Positions 37,982 to 46,908 of a stretch of 64,000 nt of DNA are shown piece by piece (the first letter of the stretch is position 1; every line of letters starts with the position of its first letter). The notes under the pieces were generated by a model. It saw nothing but the letters and a program-made list of their open reading frames with translations. It searched no databases and was not told the origin of the DNA. The DNA is from Anaeroglomus sp964630775 (GTDB lineage: Bacteria > Planctomycetota > Phycisphaerae > Sedimentisphaerales > Anaerohalosphaeraceae), in NCBI GenBank assembly GCA_964630775.1, contig CAZVYY010000002.1, positions 140,069 through 204,068 of the forward strand. The letters run 5' to 3'. Both the position numbers and the translations under genes were made by a program.

Positions 37982-38012
37982 AGGTGTCAGCGCAGGTGCT
38001 GACGCCTTTTTT
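37982..38012 (+). terminator. Rho-independent terminator of the rhamnoside operon
   Basis: Stem AGGTGTCAGC / GCTGACGCCT with a GCAGGT-type loop, then TTTTTTTATT. It ends at the stop codon of the convergent thioredoxin-like gene. Confidence 0.88.
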
Positions 38013-38848
38013 TATTCCGCCTTTGCAACGGCGGGAATCTGACCGCCAAGCTCCTGTTGAAGCTGGGCATAGATCAATTCACACTCACGGGTCAGACGGA
38101 TGCCGCCGAAGTTGTCCACGATGTCTTTGTACCGGGCCAGTGCCGTCTTGGGATTCGTGCGGCGTATCGCCTGGGCAGCCGTGATTTTTTCTCGCAGCTT
38201 CGTGTTGACGCTGGCAAGCACTTTGCAGGCGCACAGCTTTTCAGTGCACCCGCAGTCTTTGGCCTCGTTTTCCAATGCGGTATAGGCTTCGGCGAAATGT
38301 TTCCCCCCGCAAAGTTTGATTCGCAAATGAGAAAACCGTCCCAGGTCCACTCCCTCCAGCAGCGGTTTTGGCGCGGCGGCAACCGCCTGTTTTATTACCG
38401 CTTCACATTTCGCATCGCGGGGATTGCCGCACCACAGGAATTTGCCTTCATGGCTGATGACAAAAGCCATCGGAATGCTTTGTACTCCCCAACTGTCGCC
38501 AATGCCGTTGTCCATCCCGACATGATAATTAATCTCTTTTTTTGCGACAAATTCGCTGATGGTATCAACTGACCGGTCCTTGGAAAGCCCGATAAAAATA
38601 ACATTGCGATCTTCATACTTTTTGGCCAGCGACTTGAAATGGGATATCTGGGTTCTGCACGGCCAGCACCATGTTGCCCAGAACTCAACCACCTTTACGC
38701 ATGAATTCAATTCGTCGCTGGCGGGCGGGTTTTGCGTAACCCATTGCACGGCCGACAGATCGACAGTTTTTGGGGAATCTCCGCCGGCAGTCACCATGCC
38801 TGATAAACAAAAAATTGCCCCCGCCAGAACAACGTTGCCAAGTTTCAT
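38012..38848 (-). CDS. Exported thioredoxin-like (TlpA/AhpC-TSA) protein
   Basis: A 278-residue protein with a signal peptide (about 1-21). The thioredoxin fold spans about 45-165 with VVEFWATWCWPCRTQISHF, a WCxPC redox centre, then IFIGLSKDRS and the cis-proline region QSIPMAFVI. The last 100 residues are Cys-rich (KDCGCTEKLCACKVL) and helical, and are not recognised. It probably acts as an extracytoplasmic thiol-disulfide protein. It converges on the rhamnoside operon and is divergent from the GH78 gene; no functional link to either is evident. Confidence 0.85.
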   Translation of the reverse strand: MKLGNVVLAGAIFCLSGMVTAGGDSPKTVDLSAVQWVTQNPPASDELNSCVKVVEFWATWCWPCRTQISHFKSLAKKYEDRNVIFIGLSKDRSVDTISEFVAKKEINYHVGMDNGIGDSWGVQSIPMAFVISHEGKFLWCGNPRDAKCEAVIKQAVAAAPKPLLEGVDLGRFSHLRIKLCGGKHFAEAYTALENEAKDCGCTEKLCACKVLASVNTKLREKITAAQAIRRTNPKTALARYKDIVDNFGGIRLTRECELIYAQLQQELGGQIPAVAKAE

Positions 38849-39085
38849 TACAGGAATACTCCGAATTACAGTTTCCGATTAATTTACTATTTTAACAGTC
38901 TTGAAGTTGTCATCATACGGTGGTTTGTTGTATATCGGCAGTCCACCCCAGTTGGCATAAATTAAGGGAGGCTGTCATCAATACTTTGCAGCGACGAAAG
39001 ATTATCTGGTCTGTCAAAATTGAATTATTGGAGGACTACTTAAACTTTGTGCCGCTATAGACTTGTCTTTCAAATTATGGTACAT

Positions 39086-39106
39086 TGTGAAAAACTTTTT
39101 TTCACA
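39086..39106 (+). promoter_or_regulatory. Hairpin directly upstream of the GH78 ribosome site
   Basis: TGTGAAAAA and TTTTTTCACA form a near-perfect hairpin with almost no loop, 2 bp before AGGAG and 12 bp before the ATG at 39118. It could hide the ribosome site or be a protein-binding palindrome. No mechanism is demonstrated. Confidence 0.4.
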
Positions 39107-39117
39107 GGAGCCATACG

Positions 39118-42100
39118 ATGAGACAAGGCAAATGGATTTCAGGAAGGCACGAAAGCGGTATTCATTCGATTTTGATTCTTGTGGTTCTGACCGCGGTATT
39201 TTGCGGCCCGGCACTGGCTGCAGACCCCGTCAGTGTGACATCCCTCCGCTGCGAATTCCGCGACACCCCGCTGGGTATTGATAGCCCCCAGCCTCGCCTG
39301 AGCTGGAATCTTAAACCTGCCAGTCCGGCTTTTCGCGGCCTGATGCAAACGGCGTTTCAGGTTATGGCGGCTTCCTCTGCGGACGCTCTGGCTAAAGACC
39401 AGCCCGACCTCTGGGACAGCGGAAAAGTTGAATCCGACCAGAGCGCCGGTGTCGTCTATGCCGGCAAACCGCTCGCCTCGGGCCAACAGGTCTTCTGGAA
39501 AGTCCGTATCTGGGACAACGCCGGCCAGCCTTCCCCCTGGAGCCGGCCCGCAACCTGGACGATGGGACTGCTCAAACCCTCGGATTGGAAGGCCGAATGG
39601 ATTATGGCCGCCGGTGCCGACAGGCGTACCGCACGCGGCTACCACGCCGCCGAGGCCGACCGGGAAGACGATACCAAATGGGTGCAGGTGGACCTGGGGC
39701 AGGCCATGCCGATAGAAACCATCCGCCTGCTGCCGATGCGTCATGCCGATAAAGACGGCTTCGGCTTCCCGATTCGTTTCAAGGTGGAAATTGCAGACGA
39801 GCCGAAATTCAACCAGCCGATACTGATTGCCGACCACACCGCCGACGATTTTGTCAATCCCGGCATCAAGCCCGTCGAATTCGACGCTCGTAATACCACT
39901 GGCCGCTATATCCGCCTGACCGCGACCAAACTTGGCAAATACACAACCAGATATTGTCTGGCACTCAATCAAATCGAAATCCTGTCCAAAGGCAAAAATG
40001 CAGCCGTTGGCGCCGCAGTCGCCGCCAAAGACACCGTCGAGCAATTTGGCTGGGGTAAAGACAGCCTCACCGACGGCAAGGGCCTGCTCGACCTGGAACA
40101 AAAATCCGGCAAGGCCTGTGCCGCGACATTGCTCCGCCGTGATTTTACCGTCAAACCCGGCCTGACCCGCGCGGTCGTATTTGTCTGCGGACTGGGCCAT
40201 TACCAGATGACCTTAAACGGCCGGAAAGTCAGCGACGACCTGCTTTCCCCCGGCTGGTCCAATTACAAAAAGACCTGCCTCTACGACACCTATGACATCA
40301 CCGGTCTGCTCAAGGAAGGCCCCAATGCCGCAGGCCTTTCGCTTGGCAACGGCATGTATAACGTTCCCGGCGGACGCTATATCAAATTCGACGGCTCTTT
40401 CGGCCCTCAAAAAGCAATCGCTCACCTCCGGCTGGACTATGCCGACGGTTCCACCCAGACCCTCGTTACCGATGGCACCTGGCGCACCCATCCCGGCCCC
40501 GTCACTTTCACCTGTGTCTATGGCGGTGAAGATTACGACGCCCGCCTCGAACAGCCCGGCTGGGATGTTCCTGGTTTCGATGCTTCCAGTTGGGATGCTG
40601 CAAAAATCACCAACGGCCCCGGCGGTCAGCTCAAAGGGCTTTCCTGTGCCGCACCGCCGATTCGTGCCTTTGATATTCTCAAGCCGGTCCATGTCACAGA
40701 CCTCAGTCCCGGCATAAAGGTCTACGACCTCGGGCAGAATGCCTCGATGATACCTCGTTTGACAGTGACCGGCCCGGCGGGGGCCACCGTCAAGGTTATT
40801 CCATCTGAATTGGTACGTCCCAACGGCGATATTGAAGACGTAGCCTGCGGCGGCAATTCCTATCTGACTTACACCCACGACGGCGGCCCGGCCCGAACCT
40901 GGCAGCCGACATTTTATTATCGCGGCGCCCGCTACCTGCGGGTCGAATGTTCCAAAGATGCCCAGCTTGAGTCCATCGAAGGTGTGGTCGTCCATTCTTC
41001 GTCCACCCCCGTCGGTGAATTTGCCTGTTCCAACGATTTATTCAATCGTATTCACACGCTTGTCCGCTGGGCCCAGCGCAGTAATCTGGTCAGCGTGATT
41101 ACCGATTGCCCCCATCGCGAAAAGCTCGGCTGGCTGGAGCAGTATCACCTCAACGGCCCCTCCCTCCGCTATGAATTCGATCTGGCGGCCCTGTTTACCA
41201 AAGGCACCAATGACATGGCCAACTCCCAGCTCGAAAACGGCCTGATGCCCAACATCGCCCCCGAATATGTCATCTTCCCACAGGGCGGAGAGACCCAATT
41301 CCGCGAATCGGTCGAATGGGGGGCGGCCCTCATCGAGGTCCCCTGGCAGCAGTATCTCTGGTCGGGCGATATCGAACTGATGCGCCGCTTTTACGGCCCG
41401 ATGAAACGCTATTTTGACTATCTGGGCACCTTTGCCCCCGATGGTATTCTTTCCATTCGCGGGAGCCTGGGCGACTGGTATGACATCGGCCCCGCCGGCC
41501 CGGGCAAATCACAGCTTACGCCGGTGGATTTGACGGCCACCGCCATTTATTATGAATGTGCCGGTATCCTGTCCCGCGAGGCTAAGCTGCTGGGCTATCA
41601 TGACGATGCCGCCGCCTTCACCCGCCGTGCCGAAGTCATCAGAACAGCGTATAATAAAAAATACTTCAATTCCCAGACTGGTCAGTACGCCACAGGTTCC
41701 CAGACTGCCAACGCCATGTCGCTGGTCACCGGGCTTGTCGAGGAAGCCAACCGTCAGTCCGTCCTCAACGCCATTGTCAGCGATGTGCAAACCCGCGGCC
41801 TGACGGCCGGCGATGTCGGCTACCGCTACCTGCTGCGTGCCCTGGCCGACGGCGGCCGGTCGGATGTGATTTATCAGATGAATAACCAGTCCGAAAAGCC
41901 CGGCTACGGCTATCAGTTGAAAATGGGGGCGACCAGCCTGACTGAGGCCTGGGATGCCGGCCGCGCCTCCTCCCAGAATCACTTCATGCTCGGCCAGATT
42001 ATGGAATGGTTCTATCACGACCTTGCCGGCATCCAGCCGGACCCCGCCGTCCCCGGCTTTAAAAACATCATCATCAGGCCCGCTATCCTCAAAGACCTCC

Positions 42101-42369
42101 AGTGGGTCAAAGCCGTCTATGATTCGGTATATGGCCGTATCGAAAGCCACTGGACCTGCAAGGACGATACCCTCACTTTAAACGTCACCATCCCGGCCAA
42201 TACCACCGCTCTGGTCTATGTCCCGGCCCGGGATGCCGCCGCCGTCAACGAAGCAGGACAGTCCGCAGCACAATCGTCCGGCGCCATCTTTGTCCGCACC
42301 GAAGGCCATTGCCTGATTTATAAAATCCAATCGGGCAGCTATTCCTTCACCGCCTCGCTGCCGAAATAA
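39118..42369 (+). CDS. Secreted GH78 alpha-L-rhamnosidase
   Basis: A 1083-residue exported enzyme that removes alpha-L-rhamnose from polysaccharides or flavonoid glycosides. After the signal peptide (to about 38, ending ALA) come the GH78 N-domain (CEFRDTPLGIDSPQPRLSW), an inserted F5/8 type C-like domain (about 165-290, KWVQVDLGQAMPIETIRLLP), the rhamnosidase sandwich (ARYLRVE-type; GHYQMTLNGRKVSDDLLSPG), and the (alpha/alpha)6 barrel. The signature DCPHREKLGW (Asp663, Glu668) is the catalytic motif, with K replacing the usual R after the Glu. GDWYDIGPAGPG and GATSLTEAWDA complete the site. The ATG has AGGAG 7-8 bp upstream. It fits with the rhamnoside operon ending 1.2 kb upstream. Confidence 0.92.
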   Translation: MRQGKWISGRHESGIHSILILVVLTAVFCGPALAADPVSVTSLRCEFRDTPLGIDSPQPRLSWNLKPASPAFRGLMQTAFQVMAASSADALAKDQPDLWDSGKVESDQSAGVVYAGKPLASGQQVFWKVRIWDNAGQPSPWSRPATWTMGLLKPSDWKAEWIMAAGADRRTARGYHAAEADREDDTKWVQVDLGQAMPIETIRLLPMRHADKDGFGFPIRFKVEIADEPKFNQPILIADHTADDFVNPGIKPVEFDARNTTGRYIRLTATKLGKYTTRYCLALNQIEILSKGKNAAVGAAVAAKDTVEQFGWGKDSLTDGKGLLDLEQKSGKACAATLLRRDFTVKPGLTRAVVFVCGLGHYQMTLNGRKVSDDLLSPGWSNYKKTCLYDTYDITGLLKEGPNAAGLSLGNGMYNVPGGRYIKFDGSFGPQKAIAHLRLDYADGSTQTLVTDGTWRTHPGPVTFTCVYGGEDYDARLEQPGWDVPGFDASSWDAAKITNGPGGQLKGLSCAAPPIRAFDILKPVHVTDLSPGIKVYDLGQNASMIPRLTVTGPAGATVKVIPSELVRPNGDIEDVACGGNSYLTYTHDGGPARTWQPTFYYRGARYLRVECSKDAQLESIEGVVVHSSSTPVGEFACSNDLFNRIHTLVRWAQRSNLVSVITDCPHREKLGWLEQYHLNGPSLRYEFDLAALFTKGTNDMANSQLENGLMPNIAPEYVIFPQGGETQFRESVEWGAALIEVPWQQYLWSGDIELMRRFYGPMKRYFDYLGTFAPDGILSIRGSLGDWYDIGPAGPGKSQLTPVDLTATAIYYECAGILSREAKLLGYHDDAAAFTRRAEVIRTAYNKKYFNSQTGQYATGSQTANAMSLVTGLVEEANRQSVLNAIVSDVQTRGLTAGDVGYRYLLRALADGGRSDVIYQMNNQSEKPGYGYQLKMGATSLTEAWDAGRASSQNHFMLGQIMEWFYHDLAGIQPDPAVPGFKNIIIRPAILKDLQWVKAVYDSVYGRIESHWTCKDDTLTLNVTIPANTTALVYVPARDAAAVNEAGQSAAQSSGAIFVRTEGHCLIYKIQSGSYSFTASLPK

Positions 42370-42440
42370 TCTTTACGGTTTTGTAAGAAAATACGACTGA
42401 GGATTTCGTCCACAGCAGGGTGGACCCTGCCCACGCGGTA

Positions 42441-42545
42441 TTTATACTGATCCTGCTTGAAATTTCCCGTTTCGTCGCGGCTAAGTACAGTAGCTTCAAC
42501 CACGTGCTTCTTTTGCTCGCGGAATAATCATACCCGTTGGGTATA
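42441..42545 (-). repeat. Dispersed ~105 bp repeat, copy A
   Basis: About 105 bp shared, inverted, with 53099-53203 and, in direct orientation but more diverged, with 58691-58796. One end is a palindrome, ATACCCGTTGGGTAT (42530-42544). The core includes GTCGCGGCTAAGTACAGT and CTCGCGGAATAATC. It lies between the GH78 stop and the superoxide dismutase gene. A strong hairpin, GCAGGG/CCCTGC, sits 10 bp before it at 42415-42430, and an AT-rich inverted repeat (AAATGGAAA / TTTCCATTT) follows at 42567-42592. Confidence 0.8.
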
Positions 42546-42645
42546 ATTTCCAAATGGAAAATCGAAAATGGAAAATTGCAAATTTCCATTTCCAGTCCCG
42601 CAGGGGTTGAATCTTACCCGACCGCGATATCAACTACAGTGTCAC

Positions 42646-43365
42646 TTACGCCTGTAAATTCTTTGCCGCAAAGTCCCAATTCAGCAATTTGGCAATCACC
42701 GCCGCGACATGATCGGCCCGCCGATTCTGATAATCCAGATAATACGCGTGTTCCCATACATCAATCGTCAGCAGGGGCTTGGCACCCTGTGTCAGCGGTG
42801 TTTCGGCATTGGACGTCTTGACGATCTTCAGCCGTCCGTTTTCAGCGACCAGCCACGCCCATCCGCTGGCAAACTGTGTCACCGCGGCCTCTGCGAGAGC
42901 CTTGGTGCACGCTTCAACGCTGCCGAAGTCGGCCTCAATTTTGGACCGCAGCTCGGCCGGAACCTCGCATCCGCCGGGCTTGAGACTCTTCCAATAGAAG
43001 GTATGATTCCATGTCTGTGCAGCATTGTTGAAAAGTCCCGTCGCTTCGGCTTTGCCCGCTGTTTCACGCACGATCTGTTCCAGTGGCATCTTCGCATACG
43101 GCGTATTTTCGATCAGTCGATTCAAATTATTCAAGTACCCCCGGTGGTGCTTATCATAATGAAAACTCAGTGTGCGGGCCGAAATTACAGGCTCCAGGGC
43201 ATTCTCGGCAAACGGCAAGGATTCCAGCACAAACGGCACTGCCGCTGCTTCGCCTCCAGCCGCGGCCCCTACGCCCATAGCCATCGCAGCACCGGCGGTG
43301 ACGGACGCGGCAATAAATTCACGACGATTCAGTTCCGATTTGGATTGTTTTTCATTCCTGTCCAT
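42646..43365 (-). CDS. Tat-exported Fe/Mn superoxide dismutase
   Basis: A 239-residue enzyme that converts superoxide to oxygen and hydrogen peroxide. The start at 43365 has AGGAG 6 bp upstream and begins a twin-arginine leader (NRREFIAAS, Arg14-Arg15). The mature enzyme has all four metal ligands: His69 in FHYDKHH, His in WNHTFYW, and Asp and His in DVWEHAYY. ASGWAWLV is the conserved family segment. Fe versus Mn cannot be decided. Tat export fits a metalloenzyme folded before transport and implies action in the periplasm or at the surface. It is a single gene next to repeat copy A. Confidence 0.93.
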   Translation of the reverse strand: MDRNEKQSKSELNRREFIAASVTAGAAMAMGVGAAAGGEAAAVPFVLESLPFAENALEPVISARTLSFHYDKHHRGYLNNLNRLIENTPYAKMPLEQIVRETAGKAEATGLFNNAAQTWNHTFYWKSLKPGGCEVPAELRSKIEADFGSVEACTKALAEAAVTQFASGWAWLVAENGRLKIVKTSNAETPLTQGAKPLLTIDVWEHAYYLDYQNRRADHVAAVIAKLLNWDFAAKNLQA

Positions 43366-43478
43366 GGTTTTCTCCTGATAACCGAGGCTCACTGTTTAGG
43401 TGCCCTGATTATACGCACTTTATCCGTCCGATGCAAGCTATGTCTTTGGAACAGACTGTTCCAGGCTGTTCATAAGAT

Positions 43479-44066
43479 TTATTGGGGCTGGGCCTGACCG
43501 GCAGCCTCGATGAAAAACTGTCGAATATCGGGGTCGGATTTGCCTATTGCCTCAACGTGTTCAAGCGTCATTTGATCCGATGTAAGTTTTCCGTCCGGTA
43601 TGAGGTTGAGTTTGCTCAGGGCAAGCTGCTTAATCCGAGGATTGTGGTCCTGAGTCGAGACCAGAAACAGGGGGCCATCGCCAAGATCGTATGATGTATC
43701 GCCGATTTTAACCTTGCCGGTCTTGCCGTCTGTGGTGACGCATTCCACGATATGGTTGCCGACCTTGCCCTGGTAGCGGGCGCTGCCTTTCGGGTCGCCG
43801 GGCTGTCGGGGCAGGGTCCCATGGCTGCCGCCAGCCCCATCGCTCCAGACCACAAACGCGGCACCCTCATTCCATACATAGATATGGACGTCCGCGCTGT
43901 CGATTCCCGGCACAGCCGGATGATCCAGTCCGGAATGGGACCAGGACAAATTTTTCGCCCCGCGTGTCGGGGATTGGCGAAATTCGCATCCCATAAAAAA
44001 GAAAGATATAACCAGCAGCATGGCAAAAAGCACGGGCACACAGTTCATTCGTCGCGTCGATTTCAT
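43479..44066 (-). CDS. Putative lipoprotein of unknown function
   Basis: A 195-residue protein. The start at 44066 has AGGAG 6 bp upstream. The N-terminus is a lipoprotein signal with Cys27 in FFFMGCEF. The mature part has a beta-rich domain (VHIYVWNEGAAFVVWSDG, KTGKVKIGDTSYDLGDGPLFLVST) and a short helical tail (TLEHVEAIGKSDPDIRQFF). No family is recognised. It lies alone between the dismutase gene (113 bp) and the divergent ribF gene. Confidence 0.6.
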   Translation of the reverse strand: MKSTRRMNCVPVLFAMLLVISFFFMGCEFRQSPTRGAKNLSWSHSGLDHPAVPGIDSADVHIYVWNEGAAFVVWSDGAGGSHGTLPRQPGDPKGSARYQGKVGNHIVECVTTDGKTGKVKIGDTSYDLGDGPLFLVSTQDHNPRIKQLALSKLNLIPDGKLTSDQMTLEHVEAIGKSDPDIRQFFIEAAGQAQPQ

Positions 44067-44353
44067 AACATCTCCTGTCAGTAATTTAATTGAAACTGTC
44101 CATTGAAACACTTAGTTACCACGTTCAACTTGGTATGCGGTTCAACTTAAAATATTTTTTCGGGAGTACCATAGGGAAAATACCTATAATTATGATGGGA
44201 TTTCCTTGCATCGCCGCGTCTCGAGTAAACAATTGTATTCAGGATCAGTCAGATATCGGTGCCATGTTTTTCGTTTACGGCGTGCGGGAATGCGGATATG
44301 ATGAAAGAGCGAAAACAGTTTTTCAAATACTCATCTGAAAGCAGAGAACGGCG

Positions 44354-45331
44354 ATGCGAGTTTTTGATTCGACACAATTAGAGCAGATACGGCGGGGGGG
44401 GGCAGTCAGTATCGGCAACTTTGACGGCCTGCACCTGGGGCATCAGGACATTTTGCGGGCGTGCCGGGAGATATGTCCGGCCGGGCCGGTGACGGCAATG
44501 ACCTTCGAACCGCACCCTGCGGCGATATTGCATCCTGAAAAAGCCCCCGGCGTGCTGAGTCCCTTACCGATGAAAATCAAGCTGCTCGAACAGGCCGGCG
44601 TGGACCAACTTGTCGTGATTACCGACAGCCTGCGTCTTCTGAATCTGTCGCCAAAAGATTTTGTCGATGAATTCCTGATGAAAACCGTAGGCCCCAAAGC
44701 CGTAGTCGAAGGTCCGAATTTCAATTTCGGTTACGGTCGCAGCGGCAACGTGCAGGTATTGCGTCAACTTGGGCAAGATTGGGGATTTGAGGTAGTCGAG
44801 GTGTCCTATCGGGAAATCCATCTCGATTCGGACCGGCGGTCGGTAGTCTGTTCAAGCTCCCTGATTCGCCGTCTGCTGGAAAAAGGCGAGGTTCAGGAAG
44901 CGGCAAGCATTCTGGGCAGACGATATCGACTAATCGGCAAAACCATTCCGGGACGCGGGGTGGGCCGGGAGCTGGGATTCCCGACGGCCAACATTTACCC
45001 CGAAAAGCAGATTATCCCGGACGAAGGGGTCTATGCGGGATTTGTGGTTGTGGGAGAGTCGCTGGAAGAGGTCTGCGTGGGCGGACATCGTCGCCCCAGT
45101 GCGTTCAGTCTGGGCCGGGCAAAGACATTCCTGAGCGATTATCCGCTGCTCATCGAAGCCCATATTCTCGAGCCGAAAGTCGAAAATCTCTACGGCAAGT
45201 ACCTCGCGATGGAGTTTGTAGAGCGGGTACGCGGCCAGCAGCGATTTGAGAGCAAAGAGGCTTTAATCGACCAAATTCGTCTCGATTGCAAAAAATGTAT
45301 GGAAATTCTGGAAAAAAGGGCTACTGTTTAA
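44354..45331 (+). CDS. ribF: Bifunctional riboflavin kinase/FAD synthetase
   Basis: A 325-residue enzyme making FMN and FAD from riboflavin. The N-terminal nucleotidyltransferase half has SIGNFDGLHLGHQ, TFEPHPAA, GPNFNFGYGRSGN and SSSLIRRLLEKGEV. The C-terminal flavokinase half has GFPTANIYP, PDEGVYAG, and EAHILEPKVENLYG with its Glu. The usual N-I-G-x-x-P-T-F strand of flavokinases appears as VGGHRRPSAF, a divergence worth noting. The gene stands 55 bp before the NfeD/SPFH pair on the same strand. Confidence 0.93.
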   Translation: MRVFDSTQLEQIRRGGAVSIGNFDGLHLGHQDILRACREICPAGPVTAMTFEPHPAAILHPEKAPGVLSPLPMKIKLLEQAGVDQLVVITDSLRLLNLSPKDFVDEFLMKTVGPKAVVEGPNFNFGYGRSGNVQVLRQLGQDWGFEVVEVSYREIHLDSDRRSVVCSSSLIRRLLEKGEVQEAASILGRRYRLIGKTIPGRGVGRELGFPTANIYPEKQIIPDEGVYAGFVVVGESLEEVCVGGHRRPSAFSLGRAKTFLSDYPLLIEAHILEPKVENLYGKYLAMEFVERVRGQQRFESKEALIDQIRLDCKKCMEILEKRATV

Positions 45332-45385
45332 GTCTATAGAATAGCACGATGTTGCTATATCACTGTTTTAATTGGAGGTATTGCC

Positions 45386-45865
45386 GTGGATTGGAATGAG
45401 TTTCTCAAGGCGGAATATATCTGGGCGATTATCGGCGTGTTTCTGCTGATTATGGAGCTGTTTATTCCAGGGCTGTTCGTGTTTTTCTTCGGCGTCGGAG
45501 CGCTGGCCGTAGGCATTCTCTGCGTGTTTGTGAACATTGGTGTTAATGCCCAGTTGATGCTGTTCATTGCGACCTCCGTCGTACTGATGCTGGTGCTGCG
45601 AAACTGGCTCAAGGGGGTATTTCTCGGATTCACCCGCGGCCGGCAGGATTCATCACAGAACCTGACTGATTTTGTCGGCGAAAAGGTCTCTGTGACCGCG
45701 GCAATTAATCCCCTGGTTCCGGGTGTTGTCGAACTGCACGGAACAGCGTGGAAGGCCCGGGCGGATCGCGCCATTGCCGTTGGAACCGTGGTGGAAATTA
45801 TCGGAAATGACAACTTAACGTTAATTGTCAAACCTGCGATGACGCAGGAAGGAGAGAAAAAATGA
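45386..45865 (+). CDS. NfeD family membrane protein
   Basis: A 159-residue protein starting at GTG with GGAGG 7 bp upstream. Two or three hydrophobic helices fill residues 10-75 (YIWAIIGVFLLIMELFIPGL; ALAVGILCVFVNIG; LMLFIATSVVLMLVL). A C-terminal OB-fold domain follows (TDFVGEKVSVTAAINPL, GVVELHGTAWKARAD, GTVVEIIGNDNLTLIVKP). This is the short NfeD form without a ClpP-like protease domain. It overlaps the SPFH gene by 4 bp (ATGA), the classic NfeD-stomatin operon involved in membrane microdomain organisation or protein quality control. Confidence 0.92.
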   Translation: MDWNEFLKAEYIWAIIGVFLLIMELFIPGLFVFFFGVGALAVGILCVFVNIGVNAQLMLFIATSVVLMLVLRNWLKGVFLGFTRGRQDSSQNLTDFVGEKVSVTAAINPLVPGVVELHGTAWKARADRAIAVGTVVEIIGNDNLTLIVKPAMTQEGEKK

Positions 45866-46824
45866 ATGAGATGCTGATTTTGGCGGCTCGCGGGCCGATT
45901 GATCCATTGACTGTGATTATTATCGCAATTCTGGTATTCGTCCTGATTGCCTTTGTCAAGACGATTCGCATCGTTCCCCAGCGCGAGGCATACATCGTGG
46001 AACGCCTGGGAAAATATTCGGCCACACTGGAAGCGGGTTTTCATATCCTGATTCCATTTATTGACCGGGTTTCGTATAAGCACACGCTCAAGGAACAGGC
46101 CCTCGATGTCAAGCCGCAGGTGTGTATCACCAAGGATAATATTGCCGTGGAAGTCGATGGCATCCTGTACCTGCAGGTCGTGGACCCCAAGAAAGCATCC
46201 TACGGCATTGACAACTATATGTTTGCCTCGATTCAGATCGCCCAGACAACCATGCGTTCGGTGATGGGTAAGCTCGAACTCGATAAGACATTCGAAGAAC
46301 GCGATGTCATCAACAGCGCCATTGTAGCCGCTGTCGATAAGGCGTCCGACCCCTGGGGTGTGAAGATAACCCGGTACGAAGTCAAGAATATCTATCCGCC
46401 CCAGAGCATCAAGGACGCGATGGAAAAGCAGATGCGTGCCGAACGCGAAAAGCGTGCCGTGATTGCCCAGTCCGAGGGTGAACGGCAGGCCAAGATCAAC
46501 CGGGCCGACGGCGACAAGCAGGAAATGATCTTCCAGTCTGAAGGTGAAAAGCAGAAACGCATCAACGAAGCCGATGGCCGGGCGGCCGAAATCGAGAAAA
46601 TCGCCACCGCCACCGCCACAGGTATTCGCCAAATCGCCAAGGCCATCAACGAGCAGGGCGGAGCCGATGCAGTCAAGCTGCGTGTGGCCGAGCAATACCT
46701 CAATGAATTCGGCAAGCTGGCCCAGACGAATAATACCATGATTATCCCCACCAACTTATCAGATATTGCTGGGATGATTAAAACCGCCACCGCGGTATTT
46801 TCACAGAATAAGCCCTCGGCATAG
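45862..46824 (+). CDS. SPFH/band 7 (stomatin-like, QmcA/YbbK type) protein
   Basis: A 320-residue membrane protein. An N-terminal helix (residues about 12-32) anchors it, and the SPFH domain follows (IVPQREAYIVERLGKYSATL, GFHILIPFIDRVSYKHTLKE, SYGIDNYMFASIQIAQTTMR). A long charged coiled coil comes after (AEREKRAVIAQSEGERQAKI, RADGDKQEMIFQSEGEKQKR), then a short C-terminal segment. It oligomerises on the membrane and is coupled to the NfeD protein encoded just before. Length and order match the QmcA family. Confidence 0.93.
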   Translation: MNEMLILAARGPIDPLTVIIIAILVFVLIAFVKTIRIVPQREAYIVERLGKYSATLEAGFHILIPFIDRVSYKHTLKEQALDVKPQVCITKDNIAVEVDGILYLQVVDPKKASYGIDNYMFASIQIAQTTMRSVMGKLELDKTFEERDVINSAIVAAVDKASDPWGVKITRYEVKNIYPPQSIKDAMEKQMRAEREKRAVIAQSEGERQAKINRADGDKQEMIFQSEGEKQKRINEADGRAAEIEKIATATATGIRQIAKAINEQGGADAVKLRVAEQYLNEFGKLAQTNNTMIIPTNLSDIAGMIKTATAVFSQNKPSA

Positions 46825-46871
46825 AGTGTCATCGGCTATTAAGTCGTAGCTGCCGATAAGCCATTACCCGC

Positions 46872-46908
46872 AGAGTAGGCAGGGACCGAAAGGCCCCCGC
46901 CTGCTTTG
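46872..46908 (+). terminator. Probable terminator after the SPFH gene
   Basis: An imperfect hairpin, AGGCAGGGACC / GGCCCCCGCCT around GAAA, is followed by a short T-rich tail (GCTTTGTT). The T-run is weak. Confidence 0.5.

Noticed and set aside
37982..38012. Bidirectional terminator between GH106-like and thioredoxin-like genes
   Set aside because: On the minus strand the hairpin is followed by CTTTCTGG, not a T-run, so termination is supported only for the plus strand.
42415..42430. GCAGGG/CCCTGC hairpin as terminator of GH78
   Set aside because: Strong stem but no T-run follows; it may belong to the flank of repeat copy A.
42347..42589. 80-codon minus-strand ORF containing IPNGYDYSASKRSTW
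   Set aside because: It is a translation of repeat copy A. The similar short ORFs at 53079-53294 and 58549-58884 come from copies B and C; no ribosome sites, and the similarity is explained by the DNA repeat.
44090..44338. 82-codon plus-strand ORF before ribF
   Set aside because: No ribosome site, no recognisable domain, and it overlaps the promoter side of the divergent lipoprotein gene.
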